Notes: generated by a model from the sequence alone, not told the origin. DNA of 64,000 nt from Pseudoscleropodium purum (GCA_963969395.1 OZ017799.1:15564501-15628500), one strand, 5' to 3'. Positions 1-14,753 are shown, counted from the first letter of the stretch. Numbers and translations: made by a program.

Positions 1-647
1 AATCTTACACGATCATAAGAAAGAAATTTCTTGAAAACTATGGGGCCAATACACTACTGTTGCTTTTCAACACATGTTTCACTTTCATTTGCCTACATCA
101 CTTTCGATTATTACTTTTCTTGAAACACATGGACAAATTCCATTGAAAACTTTTGAACTTTTGAACCATTTCACGTGGGTACAGATAATAAAACTAAAAT
201 CGGTGTGAACGCAACGTGTTGTCCAACCGGGGGCACTCCAGGCTCCCCCGTTCCCACGCGACGTTCGCAGCAGCACGTGCTCCGAACAAGACCCTGACTG
301 TGAGCTGCTGCTTCCTCGGCGGTTGCCCAGGTCTCTACAGTTGTCTGTGAATGACTTACTGAGCTTCTTCCGTCTGTCTGTGCGCGCCTTTGCAAATGCC
401 TTTTATTAATACCACCAATTCCAACTCTTCCCAGTCGTGGACTCCAAGGCAAATCATTCCAGCAATCCAACTCCCCGACTAAGTGACTACCGATTCCGCC
501 ATCACTGAATATTCCCACGCATATTATCATCCTCCAAGTCCACTCAAAGTACGAATCCGTGCCACTTGGTGCCCATGCTGGCGGAGAAGCAGATTTTTGG
601 CACAGACAATTGCTTCACAGACAAGCTAGCATCGTATGCCAATCTCG
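1..647. other. Left-edge non-coding stretch
   Basis: I see no protein I can recognise here on either strand. Short open frames lack family motifs. It most likely belongs to the distal promoter of the downstream kinase gene or to the intergenic space. Confidence 0.5.
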
Positions 648-658
648 TATAGTATAAG
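648..658 (+). promoter_or_regulatory. Candidate TATA box for the kinase gene
   Basis: TATAGTATAAG is followed within 30-60 bp by a pyrimidine-rich CTCTCTCAG-type tract typical of plant transcription starts. If it is used, the 5' leader to the ATG at 1920 would be over 1.2 kb and probably contains introns and upstream ORFs. This is inference from motif and position. Confidence 0.35.
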
Positions 659-1919
659 TACTGCGCTCCTTCTCTGCTCCCACTTCTCTCAGTCTCTCAG
701 AGCTTGCATGTACGGCTGCGTCTTTAGTTCTCCAAGAGCTTGAATTGGAGGTCTTGGGAGTGGGTTTCCAGGGAGCTGACTTTGTTGCTGGCACGTTAGG
801 TGACGGTTTTGAATTAGGATTTGACTGATTTTGGGTTCCATGGGACTTCAGTGGCGGTAGTTATGTTTTGGATCTGTTGTTGCCCGGGTTTGTGGTGGTC
901 AATGGTAGCATTGATGTGAGTCGTTGACAACGACGACGACGGTGGAACGAAACCTGGTACGGACGAACCGACGGAGGTTTGGCTGGTCGGCATGACGACT
1001 GCGAGACTGAGAGGGGATTGCTGGTCCAAGATCTGTGCCCCGCCGTGTAAGTTTGCCGTATTCAGTCTCTACTTGGAATCTGATGTTTGGTCTTGTCTGT
1101 AGAGACAAAAAATGCTCGATCTTCAGAACCAGGAATGAAGCTGATGGCATTTCAGATGAGAGCACTTTTGAATGATGAGAATTGCCCGAGTATGGCGGTT
1201 ACGTTGGTACTAGATGTCGCGAAAAAAAGTCAGGAGATTGTAGAACTCATTATTGTAGTGCCTGGAGGAGCTTACAGTATATTCGCCATGTCTATTTTGA
1301 TTTGGTACCGAGGTCAAACGTACCTGGGATTTTGTACTAGGTGACTCAAATCTAGAGCCTGGTTGTGGATGTATGGTACATTCTTGTTCACTCAAAGTGA
1401 CGTAGGATGACACTTTTCCCACAACTGTGCTCTCTACTGAATTTCCGAGCTCAAACAGGATTCTGGGTGGTTCACTAGTGATTGTTCAAAAACAGATAAT
1501 TTTGGGAAACTTTGAGAACAGAACTCGAAATAGGGGCACTCGTAACGTGAAAGTGGAGCCCTGTTATGATAAGTATCTGCATCCGAGTGAGGAGAGTGTT
1601 ATTTCCATGACGAGTTTGTACTTTCATGTTCCTGGACATCCATTTAATGGTTCAATCTTGTTCAATCACAGACTCAAAGGTCACAGTAACACTAAAGAAA
1701 AGCAAGTTTAGTGAGACGTAACTGTACATAACTATGCTTAATTGACACCTCTACAGAAATGGGCTCCATTGAGGTTATGCTAACGAATCATCTGTCGCCC
1801 CTGTCGCCTTTACCAGGGACGCAGGTTGCAGTATGATCGACGATTGCAGCATCCACGACCAAGCACTAACCTACAAACCACACCCAATCACATAGTAAAT
1901 TCTCCACCGCCATTCTCCA

Positions 1920-4240
1920 ATGAAGCTCTCAAGAGACATAGTCTCAAGATACCTCCTCTCGGCGTCAGGCCAGCAACACCATTCCGCCCGCTGTTACGAC
2001 CACAACATCCTCCATCTCTTACATACAACGGCAAGCAAGCTCCTGGAGTCGGACTCAGAATCCCTAGACGTGACCCCTCTCCACGTGAACCCCCACCAGT
2101 GCCACCTCTTAGCCTCGAAGCTCGTCTGCACTCTCAACTTGATGAAGCGCACCGACATCTGTGACCACGAGCGTCTCTTCCATGAGCTTCAAGCCATCGC
2201 TGCTCCCCTAATCGACCTCTGCGAATCCCTACACCACTTGCAACAACAACCCTACAAACTCATCCTGCTTTCCCAAAGCCAAGAGGCTTTCGCAGGCATT
2301 CTGTCGAAGCTCACTTGGTACGTGACTGCGTTTCTTCTCCGAAGGGATTTTCTGGGTATTCTTAGTCAGATATTGCCGGACATTTGGCACCTGGAGTTGC
2401 GAGAAGCCGCAAGGGAGGATTGCAAAGCACATGCAGCGGAGCTGAGGAAAGGTGGTGTGGTGAGAATTGAGAGTGAGGATATTAAAGTGGATTATAGGAG
2501 GCAGATTGGACAAGGGGCGTTTGGGAGGGTTTACAAGGCGAAGTGGCTTGGGGAATGGAAGTGCGCGGTGAAAGAGTTTAACGATGGGACGAATGAGAAC
2601 GAAGCCAATGTGTTGGCGAGTTTGCATCATCCGAATATTGTGCAATTTTATGGGACGTTGGAGAATAGCGCGTTGGTGATGGAGCTCATGGATTTCGATT
2701 TGACCTATCTATTTCGAGGAGAATTAGGGTTGGATTTGATTGTGTCGGTGGATATCATGTTGCAAGCGGCGGAGGGGATGCGGTACTTGCACGAAGCGGA
2801 CATCGTGCATAGGGATCTCAAAGCGGCGAACATCTTGATCAAGGAGTGCGCGGGAGGAAGCTATTTAGTGAAGTTGACGGATTTCGGACTCGCGAGAACG
2901 GAGGTCAAGTTCGTGGAAACGCAGTGGAGTTACAAGGTACAGCAATTTCAGTGCACTTCGTAAGTATCTTTAAACCCTTTATCCTAGACTATCGCCGAAG
3001 CTGAGATGCACAATCAGCGTTTCTCTATTATCATCGACAGGTTGATAGATCTTAAATGCTTATTTCAATCATACAAAGTCTGCAAGTTCGTGGAAACCCT
3101 GTGGAGTTACAAGGTAAGTCACTTTCAGTGGACTTCGCAAGTGTCCCTAAACCCTAAATCCATCGCCAACTCTGAACTGCACAAGCAGTGTTCCTTTAAC
3201 AATATCAACAGGGTGATAGATCTAAGTTTGCTACAACCGTACAGATGTTTGCAATTCAAACTAAATTTGCGAATTCAATGGAAATTTTCTTAGGTGGGGA
3301 CGCTGAAGTGGAGAGCGCCGGAGCTTCTGGAGTGGATCTGCGAAGATCGGGTGAGCACTGACCCCATCTTCTTCCCCAAACAGGCGGATGTTTACAGTTT
3401 CGGCATCACCTGCTCGGAGATTCTGACGTGCAAATCCCCTTATACGGAGCTGGAGAATACACCCACAGGTACTCTGAATTCCTTAAAACTGCACAATCTG
3501 TGTGCACCGTTTCTATTCTATGATCCCATTTCGCGTTTATGGTATGCTAAAATGCGACTCCTAAAGACTTGGATTTGGATCAAAGAGCGACACTAAACCC
3601 TAAGTATTGATGACACAAGATGTAACAAGCAGAACATGAGAGCCTTTTGGGTTCACCTACAAACAATCGATTTTGAACTTTCATGACTTATTCTTAGGCT
3701 GTTTAAATAATGTATGCTAAAGTGCGCAGGAATACTCTTTCACTTGCCAATAAGATCCAATAAGAATAATCTATGTGTTACATTAGCAAGTAGGCTCAGT
3801 TGCTGTTAGTCTCAATTATGGGTGCACTTACCCTACAACCGTTTGGTTTCTGTAATCAACTGAGTACCGCCATTATTCCCAACAGCGTTGATGATCGTTT
3901 TTGCAAAACCACTTGATAAGAATTTCTGCTGAATGCTTCCATTTCAACAGTTCTAATGAAGTTTGACATGCAGTGCTTCCGCGCGGGCTGCTTCGGGAAA
4001 AGATTTTGGAAGGGCAACGGCCCTTGTTGCCTTCTCATGGAGTGCCTGCGCAATTGGTGGCGCTCATTAAGCGCTGCTGGGACCGCAACCCTGATCGGCG
4101 ACCGAGCTTCAAGGCTATCTGTTCGAAGCTCAAGCAAATCAAGGCGTCTCTCTTGACAGGTAGAAACCCTAATTCTTCTTCTGCATTCATTCTTTTCCTG
4201 TCTGATCTCAGATGGACTACGTAACGTGAAAGCAGAGTAA
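1920..4240 (+). CDS. TKL-type serine/threonine(-tyrosine) protein kinase with helical N-terminal domain, four exons
   Basis: The model is exons 1920-2936, 3294-3468, 3974-4159 and 4212-4240. All introns are GT-AG and phases match, giving 468 aa. Residues 1-190 form a Leu/His/Cys-rich, probably helical region that I do not recognise. The kinase domain (about 191-460) is complete: glycine loop GQGAFGRVY from G197, AVK lysine K218, HRDLKAAN with D299, DFG from D321, then GTLKWRAPE, DVYSFGI and RCWDRNPDRRP after the first intron. The GTLKWRAPE and RCW motifs place it in the plant tyrosine-kinase-like (TKL/Raf-like) group, so it should be catalytically active and cytosolic; no signal peptide or membrane segment is seen. 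Short exon 4 is the least certain part: without that splice, translation stops at 4224. Substrate is unknown. Confidence 0.85.
2906..3260 (+). repeat. Imperfect tandem duplication (period about 177 bp) across the exon 1 donor site
   Basis: The exon 1 end (encoding KFVETQWSYK plus its GT donor) and the following intron sequence recur about 177 bp downstream, encoding KFVETLWSYK followed by a stronger GTAAGT donor. Both copies share later blocks such as TCGCCAA/TCGCCGA and GATAGATCT. The second copy lies inside intron 1 in the same reading phase. Confidence 0.8.
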
Positions 4241-7200
4241 GTAGTCTGCCGAACCAAGGGAGTGGTGAGGATGTTATTTTCATATTGCTAGTAATTGTGA
4301 CATTCTGGACAATAGAAACTAGGGCGTGAGTAGATCGGGGGTTTCAGGCAGGTGCTTGCAAGTTACCAATCTCTTGAACTTTTTTCATTTTCATGAATTT
4401 GAGGTTTTAAGAGCGTTATAATTCATAATTCTTCTCCTCAACGTAAGCCCTTTGATCAACGCATCTGAACTACTTCAATCAAATAGAATGACTTGACTTT
4501 GTGTCCTATATTGCTCTTGAGCCTCTTGACTCTTCTAGTGTTACCCAAATTGAACCAAACTACATAAATGGACTGCATTAAGGATATGAATTCGTTCCTC
4601 TCCTTCTGCAAATTTGTGTGAAAATAGAAGTCTTCCAATTGATGTGCAACTGACTGTGTTCCGCAGAACAACATTTCGCTCTTCGGAGTGGCTGTAAGTG
4701 CACGAGCTCATTTCATGATACGGATCAGGTGCAGGAACCGCAGCTGATCTACCGAACAGTCAGTTACAGTGCTTTGAGGTTGTGACGGAGCTTACCAGCT
4801 TCCAGTTTACTAGAGTGTGAAATTTGCAGGATACTCTGTTTTGTATGCAATCTTTTTTAGTTGCAGAGAGTGCTTTACAGTAGTGAAATTGGATTTTCAT
4901 GAGGTTGAAGCAGCATTGTGAGTTTTGTATCGGTTGGTGAGTTCTGTTACAATTGGGAAAAGCCTCTTACTTGGCATTTGTAGAAGAAAGAGGACATCGT
5001 CTTCTTTAGACTTAAGAATGCAGGGTAAGTTGGAGGAAGCTCATTTTGTATCTATCTAAGCCTATAGGTCTGCGTTTTGGAACATGTATACATTGTACTT
5101 TTGATATATAGAATGTCAATAATTGCATTCACCCTGCATTTGTACTCTACTTCTGGATGTTTTGAATCAAAGTTTGGAGGTCTTAAATATGTGGAACATG
5201 TACAGTAAGGTCTACTTTGATTACAAATTTTTCAATTAGGTTTTTGTAGAAAGTTCAGTAACTTCAGTAAGCTTTAGAATACTCAAAAATGAACCAATTT
5301 TGAAACCGCAAATTGCGTTGGAATTGCAATGAAGTGCACTTCAACTTTGTAACAAGTGAAAAATGATTAATTTAAAATTACACAAAAATTTGAATTTCTT
5401 TTATACACTATCTACCATTTCATAGAAAAGCTTTGGAAGATAAAGATTTTTTGCATTGGGGTTGAGAACTAGCAAGAAATCATACAAGTAATTTGAGTGG
5501 TATGTGATCAAGTATCTTTAAAGCAATTGTGAAGGTTCATTTCTTATATGTACCATTAAATATAAATTGTAATTTTTTCAAATGGTGGCAACACCAGATA
5601 GTAGATAGTGTAAAGAGAACATCAAACTCTTTGTATGATTTTTAATTACATATTTGTGTGTGTAATGATGGTGAAGTAGACTTTAGTATGATTCCAACAC
5701 AATTCAAAATTCAAAATTTTGTTCATTTTTGAGCACACAAGGACCTCCCAAAGTTTTCGTAATCTTAGCAAGATCCAAAAATTCGTAAATGAAGTAGATC
5801 TTACTGTATAGTACAATATGTTAGAATTTAGACGTTAGAATCCTTCAAGGACAAAGTATATTCACCCAAATGGTGATGTATTTTATATATTTCATTCATA
5901 TCATTATAAAAAGCTAGTTTTTTTTTACGTCGAGCTAGTCTCTATAGAAATCATTTGTTTTGATATTGTGTGCATTTTTGGATTAAAAAAAATGAGAAAG
6001 TGCTCATTAGAAGTCAAGCCATTGTAGAAGACCTTCCCTTTTCCAAAAAATTTGGAAGATAAATATTTGCACTTCTATCCTACACAACAAGATTTTTTGT
6101 CATTCATCATTTAGAAAAATGGATAAGGCATTGTTTAATATGGGTAAAAGTATGAAAAATTAATTTTAAAAAAAAACATTTACCCTAAAAATTCGGAGTA
6201 ACATCTATCTATGAAAATAATCCTTTTGAATACTATGTGAATCATTTCTTTAAAAAATGCAAGAGCACTTATTGAAGGTCAAACTACTATGTTGCAAGAC
6301 CTCCTCTTTTATTAAAAAATTCCAGGGATGAACATCCACATAGAAATAAGTAAGTGATTGAAGGAAAAACTTGAAATTGTTAATAGCTCTAAGATGGAAC
6401 TAAAAACATACTAATTTCAATAGTGAGATTGTTCTCACAAATATACTAAACTTGTGGAACTTAGCTTTTTTGAAAATCTTGAAAATGGAATTAAAAATGG
6501 AATCCATTTCTTTATTTTCTCATTGAGATGTTATGATTGCATACAAAACAAGAAGCTCTATAACTTTCACATCACTAATCCAAATGGATTGAATCAAGGC
6601 CTTCCAAGTAGATATAAATAATATGTACTAAAGAAAAAAAGTCAAGTTCTAGTAAAAATTTTGTTGCCTAGTAATTAGGTTCCATTTTGTGCTTTAGGAT
6701 GGTATAATTTTTACTCCTAGCATTGACTAAAAGATAAATAATATTTCTAAAAGGCTAACATGTTTTTCTATGAAGAAAAAGTTTCAAAAAATCAAGAACA
6801 AAATTAAGACTTTAGGAGCTTACCTAAAATATAAAAAAAGTTTATAAATAAATAGTTTATCACACTTGCAATTGACTGCATCTAATTGTGATGTGTTTCA
6901 AAAACCAACTACTCCAAATTCTTACCTGATATATTCAATGTCCGTTTATGAGAGCCTAAAGTCAATCCTAAATACACAACATTCAAAATTTTCAAGACTT
7001 TCAAATTCTTGAATTATTCCTATAATTTATAAAAAATGATATCCTAAGAGAATCTAAAATCCCCTCTTGACTAACAACAAGCCCAAACAAAAACTTTTAA
7101 AATCTATTAATAACAATAGGAAATATAGTCAAATCTTTTTGGGATGATTTTAATTATAAGTTAGGTGAAGTTACATTGGTGGTAAGTGTCAAAGAGAAGT

Positions 7201-7830
7201 CAATTATTAATTGGTGACAAGTCCAAGAAAAGATTATCATGTCACACATTCCCCAACCCCCAAACACAAATTGAACAAGATTCTCCATCTTCGGAACATC
7301 AATTGCAAGTGTGATGTACTCCGTACTTCCCATTCCATTCGCGCCAAAAAATTCCACCTCCTCTTCAATCCGCGGCATTCCCGCTCATTTCCAAGTCCAC
7401 CTCGGTTGTGTCTGTGCCGGGGCCTCTGTCATGCTTTCGCGCTTTAATTGCTTGTGAAGTTGTGTCGGGGCCTCGGGGGGGTCGTCACCTCTTCTGTACT
7501 TTCCTTAGGGATTTGGATTCTTTCACACATCATCGGACACTGTCTTCTCTCTCTATTCTGTCGTTGATGTTTTCTTGAATTTTCTTTGCTGCGCAGCATC
7601 ACAGCTACGTCAAATCTGCAACACAGCTCATCGCTCCAACTATTTTTTGAAGTAATTCGGGCGTTTTTTGGTGCTGTGTGACTTTTTTTCTCCTTTTTTT
7701 GGCACCAATCATGGAGCTTCGAGCGTCGGGGATAATGTAGAGTTTGATTTCGCGGTCTGTTTGGCTATCATTGTTTTCATATTTTGGTGTTTTTGTTTTC
7801 TTTGGTGATTTTAGGGGTTTCCGAGTTTTT
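4241..7830. other. AT-rich intergenic DNA, no gene seen
   Basis: Low-complexity A/T-rich sequence with only short frames and no conserved motif. The first few hundred bases are presumably kinase 3' UTR. The last 500 bp, richer in G+C and pyrimidine tracts, are probably the WDR5 promoter and 5' UTR. Confidence 0.6.
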
Positions 7831-7846
7831 TAGGGTTTTAGGGTTT
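7831..7846 (+). promoter_or_regulatory. Telo-box motifs in the WDR5 leader
   Basis: Two overlapping TAGGGTTT units lie about 50-60 bp before the WDR5 ATG, with a near-match (TTAGGGGTTT) about 20 bp earlier. Telo-boxes near plant transcription starts are typical of housekeeping and translation-related genes. Confidence 0.55.
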
Positions 7847-7893
7847 CGCCTTGTATGTGGATTTTGGGTTTGGGTGGAGGCTTGTGCGAGTAG

Positions 7894-9670
<1,777 letters not shown>

Positions 9671-10727
9671 GAGAGAGAGAGTTCGTGGTCGGCTTTGTTG
9701 TATCATATCTGTCTCCTGGCTCAAGCCTGCCGCCTTATCTCAATACAAGCATTATCAACGATAAGTTGCACAGGAGCCAGTGAGTTTAGAAACATTGAAT
9801 TTGTGAGACGATGTCTTCTGTACAATTTAGTTTTTGATCGATCAAAAGGTGATATCGGCTGAAGTTGGAGATGCTTCTTCCTCATTGAATTTTTGTAAAG
9901 AAGCTCTTTTCAACACTTCACTGTCCGGCAATTGCGTGTCCGGCAATTGCGTATCCGTCAACTGTGATTCAGAATCAGGTCGACACTATTACTTTCTGTT
10001 CTATCTATTAATTCCTTGGTCATTCAGGTCTCTGGAATTAACAGAACTTGGGCGTTTTGTGTATGGCTATTCCTTGCAGCATCGCTTTTGTTTCATTTTA
10101 GTTTAAGTCTCTTGTTTGGATGCATCGATCGTTTTCACTCGTTAACCGTTCTTCGTGTGAAGAACAGTACATTCTGACTTCAGGACAGTGTAGATTACAG
10201 GAAGTATTGTAGGGATTCTGTCTTCCACAGCCCAACACACTACCTTGAAAAATGACAGGTCTTGGTATGTTGATCCCACTATTTGATTGAGAGGTAAAAG
10301 AAAAAGAAATGAGGTAAAGACATTTCTACGCATGTCTATGCACTTTCAAAGGTGAAATCATAGGGAACTTAATGCTGTCACTAATAGGATAAATCACTAA
10401 TAGGTATGTGTTACCCGTGAAATATTTGCATGACACAAGGAAATGCTTTGACCTAATTTTTTGCAGTTCCGTTGGCGTAGGCAGGAGAACGTTTTCCTTC
10501 ACGAGGTCAAGTTGAATCACCATCCTCTGGTGTCACTATGCAAACAATAGAAACGTCTGTTGCATGAAATGGTTGCTTGAACACTCACAGTAAATTAGCG
10601 TTTGATGTGTTATTATCATCAAATTTTAGAGTGCTACTGCTCCGTGGTGATCACAATTATGCATGAAGAGGTGAGAGTCCCATAGAATATCGGTAGCCTG
10701 TTGAGCCAGGAAAGGGAAAACGATCAA

Positions 10728-12574
10728 ATGGCGGAGGCACCTCCAACGGAAGGCGAGGAGAAGAAATTGCCTCCACCGCTGGTGAAACGGAGTGATTCGG
10801 TCATCGCACGAGACAAGCAAAGGAATTTCTCCCGTGTATCTGCTTCTCATAATTACCCTTTCTTCATTATTTCCATGAAAGTATTGATGTTTATTTTTTT
10901 CATTCGTGGAGTTCATTTTCTATTTTGTTCCTAACTGGTGCATATGAACATACAAAGAGGTGTTGGAGTGTCGGTAGCTTAAAGCATCAAGTACTGATCA
11001 TTTTTAGAGTGACTTCCAAAACTGAGTCAATTTTGCAAAACATTTTTCATAAACAACAGGGCATTTTGTGCTGATTTTTTTCTTCCAAACTATGCAACGG
11101 GTTAATACTTCTGTGTTTCCGTATTCAGTATGGCTCTCTCAACGAAAATGATTTTGCCAGTGACTTAGTTCTGCTTGTCGCTGTATGTACGTTGATCTCA
11201 GCTTTTTCTTTCTTGGTATGTATTGTGATTCTTGGGCTGTAGAAGTTCATGGAAGGGGTGTGTAATGGCAGGGCGAGGTGGAGGATGCCATTAAACGGAT
11301 ATCATCGCATCGAGGTATAAACCCTAATCTACTGACACATGGCGAAGCCAATTTGGTTGGGTGGTTTCTTTTTGCAATTGTATGGAGACGTTATTGGATT
11401 TGAATGAACACGAGGCGCTTGTGGGGCTTCCAGGAATCGTTGGGACAGTGATTGTTGACAAGCATTGTGTGCCTCTGAGAAGCTCTATGGACATAGCCAG
11501 TACGCAACAGGTAAGGCATTGAATTGGCATCGCAACTGATCAACCAAAGGGTTCATTGAAGTAGAACAATGTTTAATATACTCGTTTAATGGTAAGATTG
11601 CAAACCGACATACAAACTTTAGCTAAACAGATTTGGATTTGGATTCTGGGATTGCCGCAGTGGACATGCAAAGAATGTTGTGGCAGTTCTTGATACATCC
11701 TTAGTATTTATAATAAAGGACCATCTTAAGTGCATGCACTGTGAGTGTAATTCCAGACTTGTAAATCACCTAATTCTTTAGAAAGTGCTTGTGGAACAGT
11801 ATGCGGCCTTCATCACACCGTTGGTGCATCGAGCTCAAATGATATGTCTTAACCACGATCCAATGGTACTGCCTTTGCTTAACAAATTCTCTGACTGACT
11901 TATTAGTTTAAAAATCTGGTTTCGAGTTGTAAAGAAAATAGGTCTTGTGTTTGCAAATTCTAGTTGAATTTTTACCATTCTCATGGCTTGTAGCTACGAA
12001 CATTTTGAGTGGTTTCCATTAGTTGAAAAGGATATTATTTTGGGTGTCGGGGCCTATGCTCCATTTTTGTCATGAGTTGTCAGCAATTGAAGGAGTAGGG
12101 ATCCCATTCATGAGCCTAGATTAACCTTGGACCATGAGTATTGCATCTACGGTGTATCTCGTGGAAGCGTCTATGGTTGTGATAAAACTTGGAAGTCGAT
12201 CTTGTCCTTCACAACTTATGTGCTTGAATTACAAAGGAGATATTTCTCAACTCATCTGAAATGAACCCCATAAGTTGAGAAATATAGTAAGGGTACCACT
12301 TGAATGTTAACTAGATCCATTGATTGAGTTTCTGTTTGAACTACTCTCAGCATGCTCTAATTCACGATGATCTTAAGGGCAATGTTTCCTCTTCTTCTGT
12401 CGTCTGGATTATTTAGTTGTTGTTTCATGGCTCTTACAGTTATCGACGGCTGTGCAGAATCCAATGACAATGTTTCGGATCCGAACAAACACAACAGAGG
12501 TCATTGTAACGCCTGACGAAGAACATTATCTCATAGCGGTCCAAAAGGTTTCCCACGCTGCTGATGCTATTTGA
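10728..12574 (+). CDS. Roadblock/LC7-family dynein light chain, five exons
   Basis: Exons 10728-10835, 11272-11314, 11434-11510, 11800-11865 and 12458-12574 splice in compatible phases to 136 aa. From residue 37 the product aligns from memory with roadblock/LC7 proteins: GEVEDAIKRISSHRG, then IVGTVIVDKHCVPLRSSMD, STQQYAAFITPLVHRA, and MFRIRTNTTEVIVTPDEEHY. Roadblock proteins are homodimeric subunits at the dynein intermediate chain; related folds regulate GTPases. Residues 1-36 are a charged, Pro/Glu-rich extension beyond the usual roughly 100-aa protein, encoded by exon 1, and are the least certain part. The C-terminus reads through a weak GT site to a TGA at 12572-12574; a further exon is possible. 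This family is expected in plants with flagellate sperm. Confidence 0.82.
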
Positions 12575-14040
12575 TGCTCTCATACTAACTACAGTAGTAA
12601 GGGTTGTCACAGTTGGCCAGTGACATAAGACGGAGATTTCAAAGTTGCAATTCAAAACTCTGCAAGTTGGTTACCACATTGAGGAAAGAAGAACTGGGTT
12701 GTGCTGATTTCGGTAACAAATTTACTAATCACTGAGGAAGAATTGCAAGATCTGACACCCCTACTAAAAGCATAACTTTGTCCTTCACTCCTGGCCATGA
12801 TAGAACATTATTACAGCTTCGCACCTCGCCGTTGATGGACCGTCAACGCAATTCGATCGGTAATGTTCATATTACCTTAAGAAAGTAGGCTCGAATTTGT
12901 TTCCGCATGGCATTGTTAGTAGAACTGCCCCAGCAACTATTCATTCAAGCTTATCTTTAGATTAGAGTCATTCTTCTTCTGCTGGTGGGTACATCAGAAT
13001 GTTACATAATTCTTTGATAAATGCTGGAGCCTGTTGAAAACTTGCACTGCTGACTGATACCGTATGACTTAGAATCATCAAAATCCTGTAACTTGTGTGC
13101 TTGAACAGAATTGTTTTGTCAAATTTTAATGTGTTGGACGGAGTTCTTCTGATTTATCTTTGGCTAACTAAATCGGGATTTGACATTCAATAGACCTTAT
13201 TAGGGTTATCAAGAACTTGACATGCTAATTGCTAAATGGCCAGAGTTCACCAGCCATTAGGGTAAAAGACTCCTGCTTCGGGCTTGGCTGAAAGGTACAC
13301 CCAGAATCTTCACTTGAAATGAATGCTTTTTTGTATATCCTAGTGGCGGTACTCATATTACTACCGTACCCGGCTATTAGGGTCAGCAGAAAATAATTCG
13401 AAAAGTAGATGCCGGAATGTTAGGGATGTTATGTTTTCAAAAGAAAAAAGAATTGTACGGAGAAAACACGAAATTTGAGGAAATATTCCTATTTTTAGCA
13501 CCTGCTGGATTTCTTTTGCCAACTTCAATTAAATTTTCGCATGAAGTGCTGATCTTGATAGCCAGGTACAGTAATACAGGTTGCAGGATATTGTAGCACA
13601 CTCACTCATCAGATTTGCAACCTTCGTTGGTTTTTCTGCAGGGTTATGTCACAAAATTCTTAGAGGGTTTTGGTGCCAAACTAGAGGCATTTGAATCGCC
13701 CTCAAAGTCCGCACTACAGTCCCCGCAAGCTTCACATACAGAGGCATGCAACATCTAGATTTCATGGGCAATTGCACGAAATTAGAGAATCTGTTGTTTA
13801 TTATTCTGACACGCAAAAGACGCTCATGTACAAGCAGAATCAACAGGCTCCTCCTCGATTACAACTCGCTACGCACTGTTGCTGTATCCGATGCTACGTA
13901 GTAATGACTTCCGCCTGTCAAGATTAGGGGTTAACTGAAAGAAGAAGAGAAACTGCTACATCAAGAGTGACCGCGGAGCCAGAAATTTGAGATTAGATTT
14001 TCAATTGCAAGCTTAGAAAACCCGCAAATCCAGACAACAG
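12575..14040. other. 3' region of the roadblock gene and intergenic DNA
   Basis: No convincing coding frame. It may hold a 3' UTR or an alternative last exon of the roadblock gene (a CTGCAG acceptor-like site lies near 13640). Nothing else is recognised. Confidence 0.4.
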
Positions 14041-14063
14041 ATCTCAGCGCGTGACTTCACCGA

Positions 14064-14576
14064 TCACTTGGCAGGTCCCTGCGAGGGTTTGGTCTCAATG
14101 TCCCCCTGCAGGCCATCGTGGCCACCGATCTCAATGCTGCGCGCCTTTCTGGCCTTCTTCTCCTCTTTGGGCACCACCACCGTGAGCACTCCATTCTCCA
14201 CCTTGGCTGTGATGTGATCCAGATTTGCATTCTCCGGGAGCCTGAACTTGCGCATGAATTGGCCGCTGCTCCGTTCCACGCAATGCCATGTATCCGTCTT
14301 CTGCACCTCCTCCTTCTTGCGCTGCCCAATGATGCTCAGCGTCCTCCCGTCCTCCAGCTGCACTTGCACTTCCTCCTTCTTCACCCCTGGCAGGTCGACC
14401 TTGAACACGTGCTCTGTGCGCGTCTCCTTCCAGTCCACATTCGTGCTCGCCACCGCGTGCGAGTCGCGAGCAAACGAGCCGGCCGGCGTGTTGTCGAACG
14501 CGGACACCACCACATCAAATACGTCAGGGCCGCCCCAGATGTTGTTCCGGCGACCGGGAAACGACGAGAATGCCAT
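14064..14576 (-). CDS. Class I cytosolic small heat-shock protein (HSP20/alpha-crystallin)
   Basis: Intronless, 170 aa from the ATG at 14576. An upstream in-frame ATG at 14624 would add 16 residues, but MAFSSFPGRRNNIWGG is the family-like start. The N-terminal arm holds the F-PGRR-N motif. The alpha-crystallin domain runs from about residue 45 to 145, including VDWKET, HVFKVDLPGVKKEEVQV, SGQFMRKFRLPENA and the GVLTVVVPK consensus. The C-terminal IXI motif is IEI. Class I sHSPs assemble into cytosolic oligomers that hold unfolding proteins soluble under heat. The coding frame is intact. No obvious clustered nGAAnnTTCn heat-shock element remains between the gene and the LTR upstream. Confidence 0.95.
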   Translation of the reverse strand: MAFSSFPGRRNNIWGGPDVFDVVVSAFDNTPAGSFARDSHAVASTNVDWKETRTEHVFKVDLPGVKKEEVQVQLEDGRTLSIIGQRKKEEVQKTDTWHCVERSSGQFMRKFRLPENANLDHITAKVENGVLTVVVPKEEKKARKARSIEIGGHDGLQGDIETKPSQGPAK

Positions 14577-14730
14577 TCTCAATTTACTGAAACGGATCGG
14601 ATCGAATGCACACGGAGAGCCCAATTATGCTCGCGCAACACTACAAGCGACTGCTAAGATCACGAACTGTGCGTACAAGTAATGAGAACTCTGCGACTGT
14701 ACAGCGATGGAATTGAAGCCCATGTCGTTC

Positions 14731-14739
14731 TTTATATCG
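14731..14739 (-). promoter_or_regulatory. TATA box of the sHSP gene
   Basis: On the minus strand CGATATAAA lies about 155 bp before the ATG, giving a predicted start near 14705. The copia LTR begins only about 15 bp further upstream. Confidence 0.6.
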
Positions 14740-14753
14740 GATGGACACCATGC

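Noticed and set aside
171..1711. Small open frames before the kinase gene
   Set aside because: None has a recognisable motif, consistent splice context or family resemblance.
14064..14657. Plus-strand frames of 144-179 codons overlapping the heat-shock gene
   Set aside because: They are antisense to a clearly conserved HSP20 coding sequence.
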